Source of the DNA: Motilimonas eburnea
Lineage (GTDB): Bacteria > Pseudomonadota > Gammaproteobacteria > Enterobacterales > CBDFNC01
Assembly: GCF_021295345.1 (NCBI RefSeq)
Contig: NZ_JAIMJB010000012.1
Coordinates: forward strand, 78,585 to 142,584
Direction: 5' to 3'
Length of the DNA stretch: 64,000 bases
The notes under the pieces are model-generated. The model was given only the letters and a program-made list of their open reading frames with translations, was not told the DNA's origin and did not search any database. Shown piece after piece: positions 1-8,732 of the stretch (position 1 is the first letter of the stretch; the number at the start of each line of letters is the position of its first letter). Both the position numbers and the translations under genes were made by a program.

Positions 1-141
1 ACCAGAGCGCGCTAAGCCAAATTCTTTGAGCTCTTGATAAGCCTGAATACTGCCATGATTCATACCGATATCGTCACAATGAAACAGCACCACTTTGTCG
101 GTTGAGGCAAAGCCCAGTTCGGTGAGTAACGTGTTGTTCAT
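1..141 (-). CDS. YdjC/ChbG-family carbohydrate deacetylase, N-terminal fragment
   Basis: Only the first 47 codons are in the window; the gene runs off the left edge. The start is the ATG at 141-139. The visible protein carries the motif FHCDDIGMNHGS, which matches the metal-binding Asp-Asp region near the N terminus of YdjC/ChbG/HpnK deacetylases (usual form HADDFG/VDDIG). Members of this family remove acetyl groups from chito-oligosaccharides or other N-acetyl sugars. The chitinase genes 4 to 10 kb away make a chitin role attractive, but that is inference, and the C-terminal metal ligands cannot be seen. Confidence 0.7.
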   Translation of the reverse strand, partial: MNNTLLTELGFASTDKVVLFHCDDIGMNHGSIQAYQELKEFGLARSG

Positions 142-249
142 TCGGTTTAGTCCATTTACCATTATTTATCAGCATATAATGAATAATAGCTTGTATTGGT
201 GAAATGTTTATATAATCAAAACAGCTTAATCTCATTTACCTGATTCGGA

Positions 250-1317
250 CTAAAACTTAAGCTTTTGTTGCAACCAAGGTAAAACACTTTGCTTGAACTG
301 GGCTTGCCAGATTGCTTCTGGACTGCCGCTATACGTAATGTATTGGTGATCTAAATAAGCCTGATTAAACATCTGGTGCAACGCTTCACAGCCTTCTTTA
401 AACCCCGGCGAGCTACCACTACCACAGCCTAATAAGATATCACTCTCGGGGTATTCTCGAAAAAATAATGCCATTTTTTGTTCCCAGTTTGCCATGCCCG
501 CATACCAAGCCTGCTGAATATCCAAATCGGCTTGTGAATCATTAAATTGCGGCAACACACCATAAGTTTCTCCCGCTACCGGGGTCACGACGGCAGAGTA
601 GGCATGTAAAATGGGCCTTGGGATCAAGGGTAAGAACTGCTTCATCAGTTGGGTTTGCATCAGCATCGGGCTAAGCGCAGCCACACGACTGGCTTGACTT
701 GGATATTGCAAACCAAGATTCATCGCTGCAAGTCCGCCCATACCAAACCCCACCCAAGCCACTCCAGAGGGATCGTTGCGAACAGCAAGTTGCTGAGCAA
801 CCTGTGATGGCACATCCCACAGCAAATAATCTTGCCAGTCACCTGTTAGGCTCGAATTCAAGTAGAAGCTACCGCCAAACTGGTTGGTGCCGGTCACAGC
901 AACCAACACAAATGCTTGATGGCTTGGTTTTGCAAACCACAAATCAAGCTGCTGCTTCAAGGATTTGATGGCATAGATGCCTTGGTTAAAATCAAGCAGC
1001 CAATACACCACAGGATAGGGCTTGCTGGGTTGTTTTTGATAGCCAGGGGGCAGATAAACCATTAATTGTTGTTTCGCATCGGTTGCCACACCATTGCCCA
1101 CCAAGGCGGTGGCAGAGATGGTTAACATATCAAGTTTGCCACTCGCAGGCGCCAAGCTGTCCGCCTTACAGTGCAGAGCACCAAAGCAGAGAACAAATAC
1201 GAGCAGCCATTTGTGTCGTAATTTGCACAGCAAGGTGCCAAGGTGCGTGGCGGTCACGAAATACGGTGCGCGGGTATGGTCGAAACAACATCTGATTTGA
1301 TTGGCTTGCTTAGTCAT
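250..1317 (-). CDS. esterase-fold (IroE/esterase D-like) protein lacking the nucleophile serine
   Basis: The start is set by a strong ribosome site (AAAGGGGGTG) five to six bases before the ATG at 1317, giving 355 residues; a longer in-frame start at 1338 has no such site. The N terminus is long, with a hydrophobic stretch near residues 39-54 that may be a signal or anchor. The body looks like the alpha/beta-hydrolase putative-esterase family: PYPVVYWLLDF strand, then GDWQDYLLWDVP, then the elbow GFGMGGLAAMNLGLQYP. In active relatives the elbow reads GxSMGG; here serine is glycine, so the protein is probably catalytically dead or uses another residue. It may be secreted. Its substrate is unknown. 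Confidence 0.6.
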   Translation of the reverse strand: MTKQANQIRCCFDHTRAPYFVTATHLGTLLCKLRHKWLLVFVLCFGALHCKADSLAPASGKLDMLTISATALVGNGVATDAKQQLMVYLPPGYQKQPSKPYPVVYWLLDFNQGIYAIKSLKQQLDLWFAKPSHQAFVLVAVTGTNQFGGSFYLNSSLTGDWQDYLLWDVPSQVAQQLAVRNDPSGVAWVGFGMGGLAAMNLGLQYPSQASRVAALSPMLMQTQLMKQFLPLIPRPILHAYSAVVTPVAGETYGVLPQFNDSQADLDIQQAWYAGMANWEQKMALFFREYPESDILLGCGSGSSPGFKEGCEALHQMFNQAYLDHQYITYSGSPEAIWQAQFKQSVLPWLQQKLKF

Positions 1318-1654
1318 ATTCACCCCCTTTCTAAACAAGCATTAGCCTAAAAAATGAACGCGACAATAGGCATTAACGGAATTAACACTATCATCAAAAC
1401 CATCAATATGTGATCAACAAAAAAGCAGAAAAAATAACATTTTTAACGTCAATTCGGTTTGATTTGTGATTAGGGCCTGTTTAGTTAAAGTTCAGCTATA
1501 ATTAACGGAGACAGTTAATAATTCTTTCTCATCAAGAGGTTAATTGAGCAAGATCACGAATAGTTGAGTTAGAAGTTGTTACTGTATCTACGCGAGTTAT
1601 TCCATAAATCGTCGTTAAATAATAAAGCTACTCTGCTAGCCTAAGGGGAATAAG
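1318..1654. other. intergenic region, 337 bp
   Basis: This gap lies between two genes facing away from each other and so should hold promoters for both. A TATAAT box lies at 1497-1502 on the plus strand but no good -35 is seen at the usual distance. TAGGGCCTGTTTAG at 1471 resembles the end of the inverted-repeat element at 45101 but has no partner. No RNA gene was recognised. Confidence 0.4.
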
Positions 1655-2164
1655 ATGAACACACAATTTATAGCAACCATTGCCGGCGAGGACCGCCCCG
1701 ACTTACTCAAACTATTAGCTGGCAAAACCCATGCGCTAGAAGGACGCTGGCTTGACAGTAAGATCAGCCGCTTAGAAGGTCAAATTGCCGGTATCATCAA
1801 AATCGATATTCCCGGTGAGAACCTCTCAGCGCTGAAAGCAGATTTTAACAGTATTCCTAATTTCCATGTCAGCACCTCTGAAATCAAACTGGTCACGGTG
1901 ACAGAATGTGAAGAGCTTGAGTTGAAAATTGAAGCCAACGATCGCCCCGGTATCATCAGCGATATCATGCACTTCTTTGATAGCAAAGGCGTGGCTATTG
2001 AACACATGGAAAACCATCGCTTTGGCGTTATCGGTATTGGCAGCACCGTCTTCATTGCTGAAATGACCTTGATGGTACCGGTAGACATGGGCAAAGACAT
2101 GCTGGTTGCAGAGCTCGAAAAGCTCTCTAATGATTTTAGAATTGAAGTGGCAGAAGTCGCCTAA
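1655..2164 (+). CDS. GcvR-like double ACT-domain regulator
   Basis: A 169-residue protein with two ACT domains: the first from about residue 5 (IATIAGEDRPDLLKLLAG) and the second from about residue 89 (LKIEANDRPGIISDIMHFF). This two-ACT layout and length match the GcvR family. In E. coli, GcvR binds GcvA and represses the glycine cleavage operon in the absence of glycine. No gcv genes are nearby, so the exact target is not shown, and a general amino-acid-sensing ACT protein is possible. The ATG is preceded by AAGGGGAAT. It stands alone between an esterase-like gene and an acyl-CoA ligase. Confidence 0.7.
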   Translation: MNTQFIATIAGEDRPDLLKLLAGKTHALEGRWLDSKISRLEGQIAGIIKIDIPGENLSALKADFNSIPNFHVSTSEIKLVTVTECEELELKIEANDRPGIISDIMHFFDSKGVAIEHMENHRFGVIGIGSTVFIAEMTLMVPVDMGKDMLVAELEKLSNDFRIEVAEVA

Positions 2165-2224
2165 CCCCCTCTTCATTGCATCAAGCCATCGCTTATGGCG
2201 ATGGCTATGATGATGGCTTGATGG

Positions 2225-3865
2225 TTAATGCCAGCTAATCTCACTCGCTAAATCAGCAAACAGCGCCTTATATTTAGCTTCAAGTTTGTGACGTCGGATT
2301 TTCAACGTCGGCGTTAACAAACCGTTTTCAGGTGTCCATGCATCACCCAACACAACAAGATGTGCCAACCGCTCATGGGACTCTAATCGTTCATTAATAT
2401 GAGTCAATAATTCACTGAGCTTCACTTCAAGCTGGCCTCGATCCAATGCTTTTGCTGACTCAGATAAAATCACTAAAGCAAGGGGTTGCGCTAATCCATC
2501 ACCGGCCACACAGACTTGTTCGATTAAGTAAGAGTCCTCGAATTTGGCTTCAATGGGAACAGGCATCACATACTTGCCTTTGGCCGTTTTAAATATATCT
2601 TTGATCCGCCCCGTAATACGAACATACCCATCCGCATCAATCTCTGCTTTATCACCGGTATGGATATAACCGTCTTTAGTGAAAAACTGTCGCGTCAACT
2701 CGGGCTGTAAAAAATACTTGTCCAACAGCGCATCACTTTTAAACAACAGCTCGCCTTGTTCTGAGACCTTGATTTCAGCCCCCGGCCCCACTCGGCCTAC
2801 GGAGTCAATCTTATCTTTATTAAAGGGCACATTTAAGGTGCCATATGCCAAGGTTTCTGACATGCCCCAAGCTTGGCAAATATTGATATCTAACTTGGCA
2901 TACCATCGCAGTAGCTCAGTCGATACCGCAGCAGAGCCACAACCAAGTAGACGGGCATGTTCTAAACCTAGGGCTTGTTTAATTTTTCGCTTCACTAAGG
3001 TATTGATGATGGGTAACTTTAGTAGCAGGTTTAATTTTTTCTCCGGTAAGTTTTGCCAAATGCCTTGTTGAAATTTCAACCATAGTCGCGGCACCGAGAG
3101 AAACAGCGTGGGTTTAATGGCACACAGGTTATCGTTAAAGCGCGCCAAAGATTCAACAAAGGACACGGTGACTAACCCCGAAAACAAGGACGAGCCTTGT
3201 ACATAAACCCGTTCGGTAATGTGAGCTAACGGTAAGTAAGAAACCGCTCGCTCTGATGACTGAATTTGTAAGATGTCGATAAGGTGGTAAGCCGCCCTGG
3301 TATAGCCCGCAAAGCTCATGACCACCCCTTTTGGATCCCCTGTGCTACCTGAGGTGTAGATGATGCTCATTTTCCCTTCAGGATCCAACGCAACTGGGTA
3401 ATCAATCGGGGGATTATTTTGCACCAACTTTTGCCAATGTAGTGCGGCAGGCATGGTATCTGCCGTCATGGCAATACGCACCACATCACTTTCTATGCCT
3501 TTTTCTTGGTCTGCCCAATGGTCGAGGGCACCAACAAAAATAGCCCGAACCTCACTGTGCTTAAGGATGTAGTGAATGGTTTCGCTGCTCGCGCTAGGAT
3601 AAATTGGCACACTCACATAACCTGCCAACATAATAGCTAAATCAGCAATAAACCATTGTGCGCTGTTTTTAGCCAAGATGGCCACTCGTTCGCCAGGATC
3701 AAACCCCATCGCCTTAAGCGCACTCGCAATACACCTCGCCTGATCCGCGACTTGTTGCCAAGTGTATTCTATAAATTCATCACCCTGAGGCTGCCTAAGA
3801 TAAATTCGCTCTGGTTCATTTTGTTGCCAATGTTGTAGTGCGGCAATGGGGTGTTCAAATGTCAT
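2225..3865 (-). CDS. AMP-forming long-chain acyl-CoA synthetase
   Basis: A 546-residue adenylate-forming enzyme expected to activate fatty acids to acyl-CoA through an acyl-adenylate. The phosphate-binding motif YTSGSTGDPKG sits near residue 170, followed by the A5-type motif QAWGMSETLA, the hinge region YIHTGDKAEIDADGYVRITGR, and a C-terminal domain ending in LTPTLKIRRH, where the catalytic lysine is expected. The layout is that of the FAA1/FadD15 long-chain type rather than acetyl-CoA synthetase. The start has AAGAGAT upstream. It is divergent from the GH18-LytTR gene with 288 bp between them, but nothing shows it belongs to the chitin unit. Chain-length preference cannot be read. Confidence 0.85.
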   Translation of the reverse strand: MTFEHPIAALQHWQQNEPERIYLRQPQGDEFIEYTWQQVADQARCIASALKAMGFDPGERVAILAKNSAQWFIADLAIMLAGYVSVPIYPSASSETIHYILKHSEVRAIFVGALDHWADQEKGIESDVVRIAMTADTMPAALHWQKLVQNNPPIDYPVALDPEGKMSIIYTSGSTGDPKGVVMSFAGYTRAAYHLIDILQIQSSERAVSYLPLAHITERVYVQGSSLFSGLVTVSFVESLARFNDNLCAIKPTLFLSVPRLWLKFQQGIWQNLPEKKLNLLLKLPIINTLVKRKIKQALGLEHARLLGCGSAAVSTELLRWYAKLDINICQAWGMSETLAYGTLNVPFNKDKIDSVGRVGPGAEIKVSEQGELLFKSDALLDKYFLQPELTRQFFTKDGYIHTGDKAEIDADGYVRITGRIKDIFKTAKGKYVMPVPIEAKFEDSYLIEQVCVAGDGLAQPLALVILSESAKALDRGQLEVKLSELLTHINERLESHERLAHLVVLGDAWTPENGLLTPTLKIRRHKLEAKYKALFADLASEISWH

Positions 3866-4153
3866 AATTATCTCTTAACCTTTATTATCTTGCCGATCTT
3901 AGGAGATCCAAGGCAGAACGCAACTTACAAAAGTGAAGATTAACTTAATTTAAGATTAGAATGGGCATCCCCAAACAAAGCAGAAAGCAATAGAGAAAAT
4001 AAGAATGAACAATTAATGGGCACATTTCGATAGGAAGATCACAGCAGACCGATTCTGTAATTGCTTCTCCCTGCTGGCTAGTTTTTAATGCGCATATAAA
4101 AAAAATAAAACTGTTATTCTACAAGCTATTAATTAAGGAAGAAGCAATTCATT

Positions 4154-6925
4154 ATGCGTTCTTTGTGGATCATGTTAGCCATCTTGTGCAACTTGTTGTG
4201 GGTGAACTTAGTTGCTGCAACTGAAAACACAGCAATTATGGCGTACTACAAGCAATGGGGAATTTACAGTCCTAACTATCACATCAAAGATGTTCCCGGT
4301 ACCCAAATAACTCACCTCGTCTACCAAAGTGCCAAATTTGACTCAGAAGGCACCGTCGAGGTTGGCGATGAATATGCCGATCTCAACCTGCAATACCCTG
4401 ATGCTGATGAAAACTTACCTTTCAGTGGCAACTTTGGCCAAATGGTCAGTTTAAAAAAGATCTACCCTCATATTAAAACCATTATTTCCATTGGTGGCTG
4501 GGGCCGCTCCGAACACTACTCAAATATTGCCGCCGACCCGCAACTGCGTGCTGATTTTGCCAAATCGGCCATTGAATTCATGAAGTATTATCAATTTGAT
4601 GGCATTGAAATCGACTGGAACTTTCCCGTTATCACCCAACGAGCGAAACAGCATGGCCTTGAAGCAGATAAACAAAACTTCACCCTGTTATTGGCCGAAT
4701 TAAATGAACAGCTTTACCTCGAAGGACAAAAAGATCGTAAGAAGTACTTATTGATTAGCACCATCCCCGCCGCCGTTGGCTATGAGCATAACTGGCAGGT
4801 TAAAGAGGTTAGCCAATACCTAGATTTGATTAGCCTATCCACCGCTTACATGCATGGATACTGGGAGGAAATCAAGCTCACGAACCATATCACTCCACTT
4901 TACCTCAACTCGGCAACCCAACAGCATTTCAAGCAAACCAATACCGAAGCCAACTCCGTTGATATTGCGGTGCGCAATATATTGCAACAAGGTGCGCCAG
5001 CAGAGAAAATCGTGATCAATATTGCCAGTTTTGCGACCGCATGGGATCAGGTACCGCGCCAAGATAATGGGTTATATCAAGTTGGGACAGACGTCAGTTG
5101 GGGCAGCTGGGATACCACCAGTTCGGGCAGAACAGGGCTTTATAATCGCGGTCACTTGGTCGGCTTTTTAGACAATCCAGCTTATCAAAAGCATTGGGAC
5201 AATAGCGCTAAAGCATCCTGGTTGTTCAACCCTGACAAAAATGGCGGCCACTTTGTCAGTTATGAAAGTGAAGATTCCCTAAGTGAAAAGGTGTCTTACA
5301 TGGAGCGGCTTGGTTTAGCAGGGATCGCCATTCGCCAGGTACATAACGACCTAAAAGGCCAAGACTCATTAATTCGTCAAACCTACGCCGCCATTTATCC
5401 TTGGCAAGCGATCTTGTTTCAAGCCGAGCTGTTCTATACCAATTATAAAACCCGCATTTTACTCACCATAGCCTTTACCTTATTGATGATCTTGCTACTG
5501 ATACGCGTGAAATATATTCAGTACAAAGAAGAGGAAGCCGATGTAAAAGATAGGGATCAATACCTAAAATTAAAGTCTCAATTGCAACAGCTCAATACTC
5601 CGCTGCAAGGCATCGCTGCCTTGTCGCAACGCATTAAGGATCATCAAAACCTACTGGCCGAAGAAAGCCAGATCCGTTTACACCAAATTGGTCAAACCGG
5701 CTTAGAAGTCAACCACTTGATTCACAGCCTGCTCCATGACACCAACTTGGCTCAAAGTCCGAGAAATGCCGAACTCGGCCCGGTTAATTTTAAAGATATT
5801 TTGAATGTCAGTATCAACATCTTGTTGCCCTATATCGACAATAAAGGGGTACACATTGACAGCTCAAAACTCGATGACAACACAACCGTCATTGCCGATC
5901 CTGTGTATTTGCAAAAGCTCTTGATAACCCTTATTTCGTGGGCAACAGATAACTGTGATAAAGGTAAACATATTTACTTTAGTGCGAGCCCACAAGCAGG
6001 AAGCACCTGTATCAGCATGCTAACCGAAGGGGCACCGCCCGTGGTCAGCTTGGCGCAAATGCCGAATATCTCTCTTATCAAACAATGTGTAAGCTCACTT
6101 TGTGCCGATATTAAGTTTGATGCGCAAGCTCATCAACATAGCTGTCATTTACTGTTGCAACAAGCACTGCCTCCTCAATTAGCGGTGCCAAAAGTCAAGG
6201 TGTTGCCCGCCGACCCACACCAGCAAGCGTCGAAACAAACCCAGCTGGAAACCGCTAATGAGCGCCTACAAAGCTTACAAGCCTTTTCGTCCCACGCTTG
6301 CAAGCTCAAAGACATTAATGAACTGATTAAAGAAGCTTTTGATGTGTTCATTAATGATCCGAGTCAGCCTACAGTGAAGGTGTATCAAGGTGATAACGTG
6401 ATCCACACCAATGAAGAGGACAACGACGAACACCAAGACAGTATTACCATCGCGCACCCTGATTTAGGCGAGTTTAGTTTCGAGTTATACAGCAAAGAGC
6501 CATTGACCGAGGATGATGTCTATTACTTCCACAGTTTGGTGACACAAATCCAAATGGTGCGTCGTCAGTTACACGAGATCACCAAAGAGCCACAACTGTT
6601 ATCTGAGCTATATGACATTGCCTCACGCAAAGACAAGCTGCTCTATATCAAAGCAGAAAAAGGCTACAGTGGTATCTATTTACCCAATAAATCAGATCCT
6701 ATTTATCTGACGCTACGCCTTAAAACCATTAAGCTTTACTTTGACGATGAAGTCTTATTACAGATTCATCGCTCTTGGCTGATTAATCCGAAAAAGGTAG
6801 TTAAGGTACATCAGGTCACCAAGCTGAAATACGAAGTGGAAATTGACGATAAGCGCCTGCCTATCGCGCGCCCTTATGTCCCTGTGCTCAAGCAACACTT
6901 CCCTCATTGGTTTAGCGCTCGCTAA
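4154..6925 (+). CDS. transmembrane GH18 pseudo-chitinase fused to a degenerate kinase core and a LytTR DNA-binding domain
   Basis: A 923-residue protein. Residues 1-22 form a signal peptide. Residues 25-415 form a GH18 barrel (strand IISIGGWG near 110), but the catalytic signature DxxDxDxE reads D149-G-I-E152-I-D154-W-N156: the proton-donor glutamate is asparagine. Residues 434-452 are a single membrane span, which places the barrel in the periplasm. Residues 465-530 resemble a histidine-kinase dimerisation helix (QQLNTPLQG) with the phospho-histidine replaced by glutamine; 545-670 resemble a decayed ATPase domain; 695-805 look GAF-like. Residues 812-920 are a clear LytTR domain (LLYIKAEKGY, QIHRSWLINPKKV, LPIARPYVPVLK). 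It is followed directly by two chitinase genes. Inference: a one-component sensor of chitin products that binds DNA from the membrane. I know of no named protein with this architecture. Confidence 0.85.
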   Translation: MRSLWIMLAILCNLLWVNLVAATENTAIMAYYKQWGIYSPNYHIKDVPGTQITHLVYQSAKFDSEGTVEVGDEYADLNLQYPDADENLPFSGNFGQMVSLKKIYPHIKTIISIGGWGRSEHYSNIAADPQLRADFAKSAIEFMKYYQFDGIEIDWNFPVITQRAKQHGLEADKQNFTLLLAELNEQLYLEGQKDRKKYLLISTIPAAVGYEHNWQVKEVSQYLDLISLSTAYMHGYWEEIKLTNHITPLYLNSATQQHFKQTNTEANSVDIAVRNILQQGAPAEKIVINIASFATAWDQVPRQDNGLYQVGTDVSWGSWDTTSSGRTGLYNRGHLVGFLDNPAYQKHWDNSAKASWLFNPDKNGGHFVSYESEDSLSEKVSYMERLGLAGIAIRQVHNDLKGQDSLIRQTYAAIYPWQAILFQAELFYTNYKTRILLTIAFTLLMILLLIRVKYIQYKEEEADVKDRDQYLKLKSQLQQLNTPLQGIAALSQRIKDHQNLLAEESQIRLHQIGQTGLEVNHLIHSLLHDTNLAQSPRNAELGPVNFKDILNVSINILLPYIDNKGVHIDSSKLDDNTTVIADPVYLQKLLITLISWATDNCDKGKHIYFSASPQAGSTCISMLTEGAPPVVSLAQMPNISLIKQCVSSLCADIKFDAQAHQHSCHLLLQQALPPQLAVPKVKVLPADPHQQASKQTQLETANERLQSLQAFSSHACKLKDINELIKEAFDVFINDPSQPTVKVYQGDNVIHTNEEDNDEHQDSITIAHPDLGEFSFELYSKEPLTEDDVYYFHSLVTQIQMVRRQLHEITKEPQLLSELYDIASRKDKLLYIKAEKGYSGIYLPNKSDPIYLTLRLKTIKLYFDDEVLLQIHRSWLINPKKVVKVHQVTKLKYEVEIDDKRLPIARPYVPVLKQHFPHWFSAR

Positions 6926-6932
6926 GCTAAGG

Positions 6933-6972
6933 ATGCAGCTTACACTGTGCTTAGATAGGCTGTAAGCTGCAT
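6933..6972. repeat. 12-bp perfect inverted repeat after the sensor gene
   Basis: ATGCAGCTTACA at 6933-6944 is mirrored by TGTAAGCTGCAT at 6961-6972, with a 16-base loop. It begins eight bases past the sensor stop codon. It is followed by A-rich, not T-rich, sequence, so it is not a standard intrinsic terminator; it could weaken read-through, stabilise the mRNA end, or be an operator of the downstream chitinase. Confidence 0.6.
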
Positions 6973-7000
6973 AAAAATTCGAACTTACGCACAAATCCTG

Positions 7001-7043
7001 CCCCTATTTATGACTAACTGTTCACAATTTCAACGCCATCTGT
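7001..7043 (+). promoter_or_regulatory. putative LytTR-type operator upstream of the first chitinase
   Basis: CCCCTATTT at 7001-7009 is followed by ACTAACTGT at 7013-7021. On the minus strand the latter reads ACAGTTAGT, which fits the published LytTR/AgrA half-site pattern [TA][AC][CA]GTTN[AG][TG]. A second, weaker half-site, ACAGATGGC, lies 22 bp away (7043-7035, minus strand), the two-turn spacing used by LytTR dimers. The same CCCCTATTT plus CTAACT pattern occurs before the second chitinase. Binding by the neighbouring LytTR protein is inference. Confidence 0.45.
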
Positions 7044-7101
7044 AATCATATTTGTACTTGGCACGGATAGCTAAGTACACAACATAACAAGGAAGGTTAT
7101 T

Positions 7102-8592
7102 ATGAAATTAAAACAGTTAGCGCAAGCCATTGCGTTTGCTTCTCTATTGGGTACGTCAGCTCAAGTTGCTGCGAGCGCCGCAGACTTTAAAGTGGTAGGT
7201 TACTACCCTTCTTGGCAGGGCTCTACTGCTGAAGTTCAATACGACAAACTGACCCATATCAACTACTCGTTTTTGCTACCTAATGCCGATGGCTCATTGA
7301 AGCCCATCGATGCGCCGCAAACCTTAATTGACTTAGTCAGCCGCGCCCATGCCGAAAATGTTAAAGTCGGTATCGCCATTGGCGGTTGGAATGGCGGTAA
7401 TGACTCCGCATTTGAAACCTTAGCCGCCAACCCTGCTAGCCGCGCAAACTTCATCAATAATGTGATGGCGTTTGTAGAGCAATACAACCTCGACGGCGTT
7501 GACATGGACTGGGAATACCCCGATCCAGGTGCAAGTGCACAGCGCTACACCTTACTGATGGATGAACTAAGTAAAGCACTGAAGCCTAAGGGTAAATTCT
7601 TAACCGCTGCCGTTGTTGCCTATGGCTACACGGGTGCTGGGGTTGAGAGCGCGGTCTTTGATGACATCGATTTCTTAAACTTAATGGCTTACGACGCGAA
7701 CAACAGTGATCATTCCACTTACCAAGTCGCTGTTGAGTCGATTAATTACTGGAGTGGCCGTGGCCTAGCCAAAGAAAAAATTGTCTTAGGTGTGCCTTTC
7801 TACGCGCGCCCAACATGGCAAAAATACCGTGATATTGTTGCTGCGGACCCAAGCGCTGCATGTCGTGACCAATCCGGTGGTGGCTACTACAATGGTATTC
7901 CACTGATCAAAGAAAAAACCAAACTCGCCTTAGAGCAAGCAGGCGGTATCATGAACTGGGAACTCACCCAAGATGCCCCAAACCAATACTCACTGCTCAA
8001 TGCGATGCATGAGGTGATCCATAACACAGGCACAGGAGAATGTGGCACGGGCGTGATTAAACCGACGCTAGAGCCAACGCTAGAGCCGACCCTTGAGCCA
8101 AGCATTACCCCAACCAGCGAGCCAACACCCGTTCCAACCACTGAGCCAAGTGGCGAATGGAATGCGTCATCGGTTTACCTTTCAGGTGATATCGTGACCT
8201 ACCAAGGCAAAACCTATAAGGCAAAATGGTGGACACAAGGCACTGAACCCGGCAGCACCCAATGGGGGCCATGGGAAGCTTTAGATGGCGTAGTTCCAAC
8301 AGTTGAGCCATCGGCGGAGCCAACACCGTTACCGACTGCAGAGCCGACTGCAGAGCCAACGCCGTTACCGACTGCTGAGCCGACCGCAGAGCCAACGCCG
8401 TTACCGACTGCAGAACCGACCGCAGAGCCAACAATCGAACCGAGTCAAGCGCCTCAAGATGCTTGGTTAGCCACCAGTATTTATTTATCGGGTGATAAAG
8501 TAAGCCACAATGGCAAGCTTTATGAAGCCAAATGGTGGACCCAAGGCGAAGAGCCTGGTGTGGCACAGTGGGGACCTTGGAAACAGCTTTAA
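7102..8592 (+). CDS. secreted GH18 chitinase with two CBM5/12 chitin-binding domains
   Basis: A 496-residue secreted enzyme expected to hydrolyse chitin to oligosaccharides. Residues 1-26 are a signal peptide. The GH18 barrel spans about 28-305 with the complete signature D131-G-V-D134-M-D136-W-E138 and a closing strand GGIMNWELTQD. A first Pro/Thr/Glu linker (320-350) leads to a CBM5/12 module (353-394, with AKWWTQG and WGPW), a second linker of AEPTPLPT repeats (398-448) leads to another CBM5/12 module (454-496). The ATG follows AAGGAAGG. It lies 176 bp after the GH18-LytTR gene and ends at an intrinsic terminator, so it is probably transcribed from its own promoter. Confidence 0.93.
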   Translation: MKLKQLAQAIAFASLLGTSAQVAASAADFKVVGYYPSWQGSTAEVQYDKLTHINYSFLLPNADGSLKPIDAPQTLIDLVSRAHAENVKVGIAIGGWNGGNDSAFETLAANPASRANFINNVMAFVEQYNLDGVDMDWEYPDPGASAQRYTLLMDELSKALKPKGKFLTAAVVAYGYTGAGVESAVFDDIDFLNLMAYDANNSDHSTYQVAVESINYWSGRGLAKEKIVLGVPFYARPTWQKYRDIVAADPSAACRDQSGGGYYNGIPLIKEKTKLALEQAGGIMNWELTQDAPNQYSLLNAMHEVIHNTGTGECGTGVIKPTLEPTLEPTLEPSITPTSEPTPVPTTEPSGEWNASSVYLSGDIVTYQGKTYKAKWWTQGTEPGSTQWGPWEALDGVVPTVEPSAEPTPLPTAEPTAEPTPLPTAEPTAEPTPLPTAEPTAEPTIEPSQAPQDAWLATSIYLSGDKVSHNGKLYEAKWWTQGEEPGVAQWGPWKQL

Positions 8593-8615
8593 GGTAAAAG
8601 CCTTAACCTAGAGAT

Positions 8616-8646
8616 AAAACGGAAGCCTTGCTTCCGTTTTTTTGTT
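8616..8646 (+). terminator. intrinsic terminator of the first chitinase
   Basis: AAACGGAAG and CTTCCGTTT pair around the loop CCTTG and are followed by a run of T, 24 bases after the stop codon. Confidence 0.9.
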
Positions 8647-8732
8647 TAGTACGTTCGCTCACCCAGAGAGTGTCGTCATCATTAACTTGCCTTATCATCA
8701 CCTAATAGCAAAACCATGTCGCCTTTCTCCAG

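Noticed and set aside
6933..6972. intrinsic terminator for the GH18-LytTR gene
   Set aside because: The hairpin is strong, but the following bases are A-rich rather than T-rich, so it was listed only as an inverted repeat.
7058..7071. sigma54-like TTGGCACGGATAGC before the first chitinase
   Set aside because: GG and GC are eight bases apart instead of the required ten, and the -12 element lacks TTGC.
8105..8566. 153-codon minus-strand frame within the chitinase linker region
   Set aside because: It is the complement of the repetitive Pro/Thr/Glu linker; the repeats keep all frames open.
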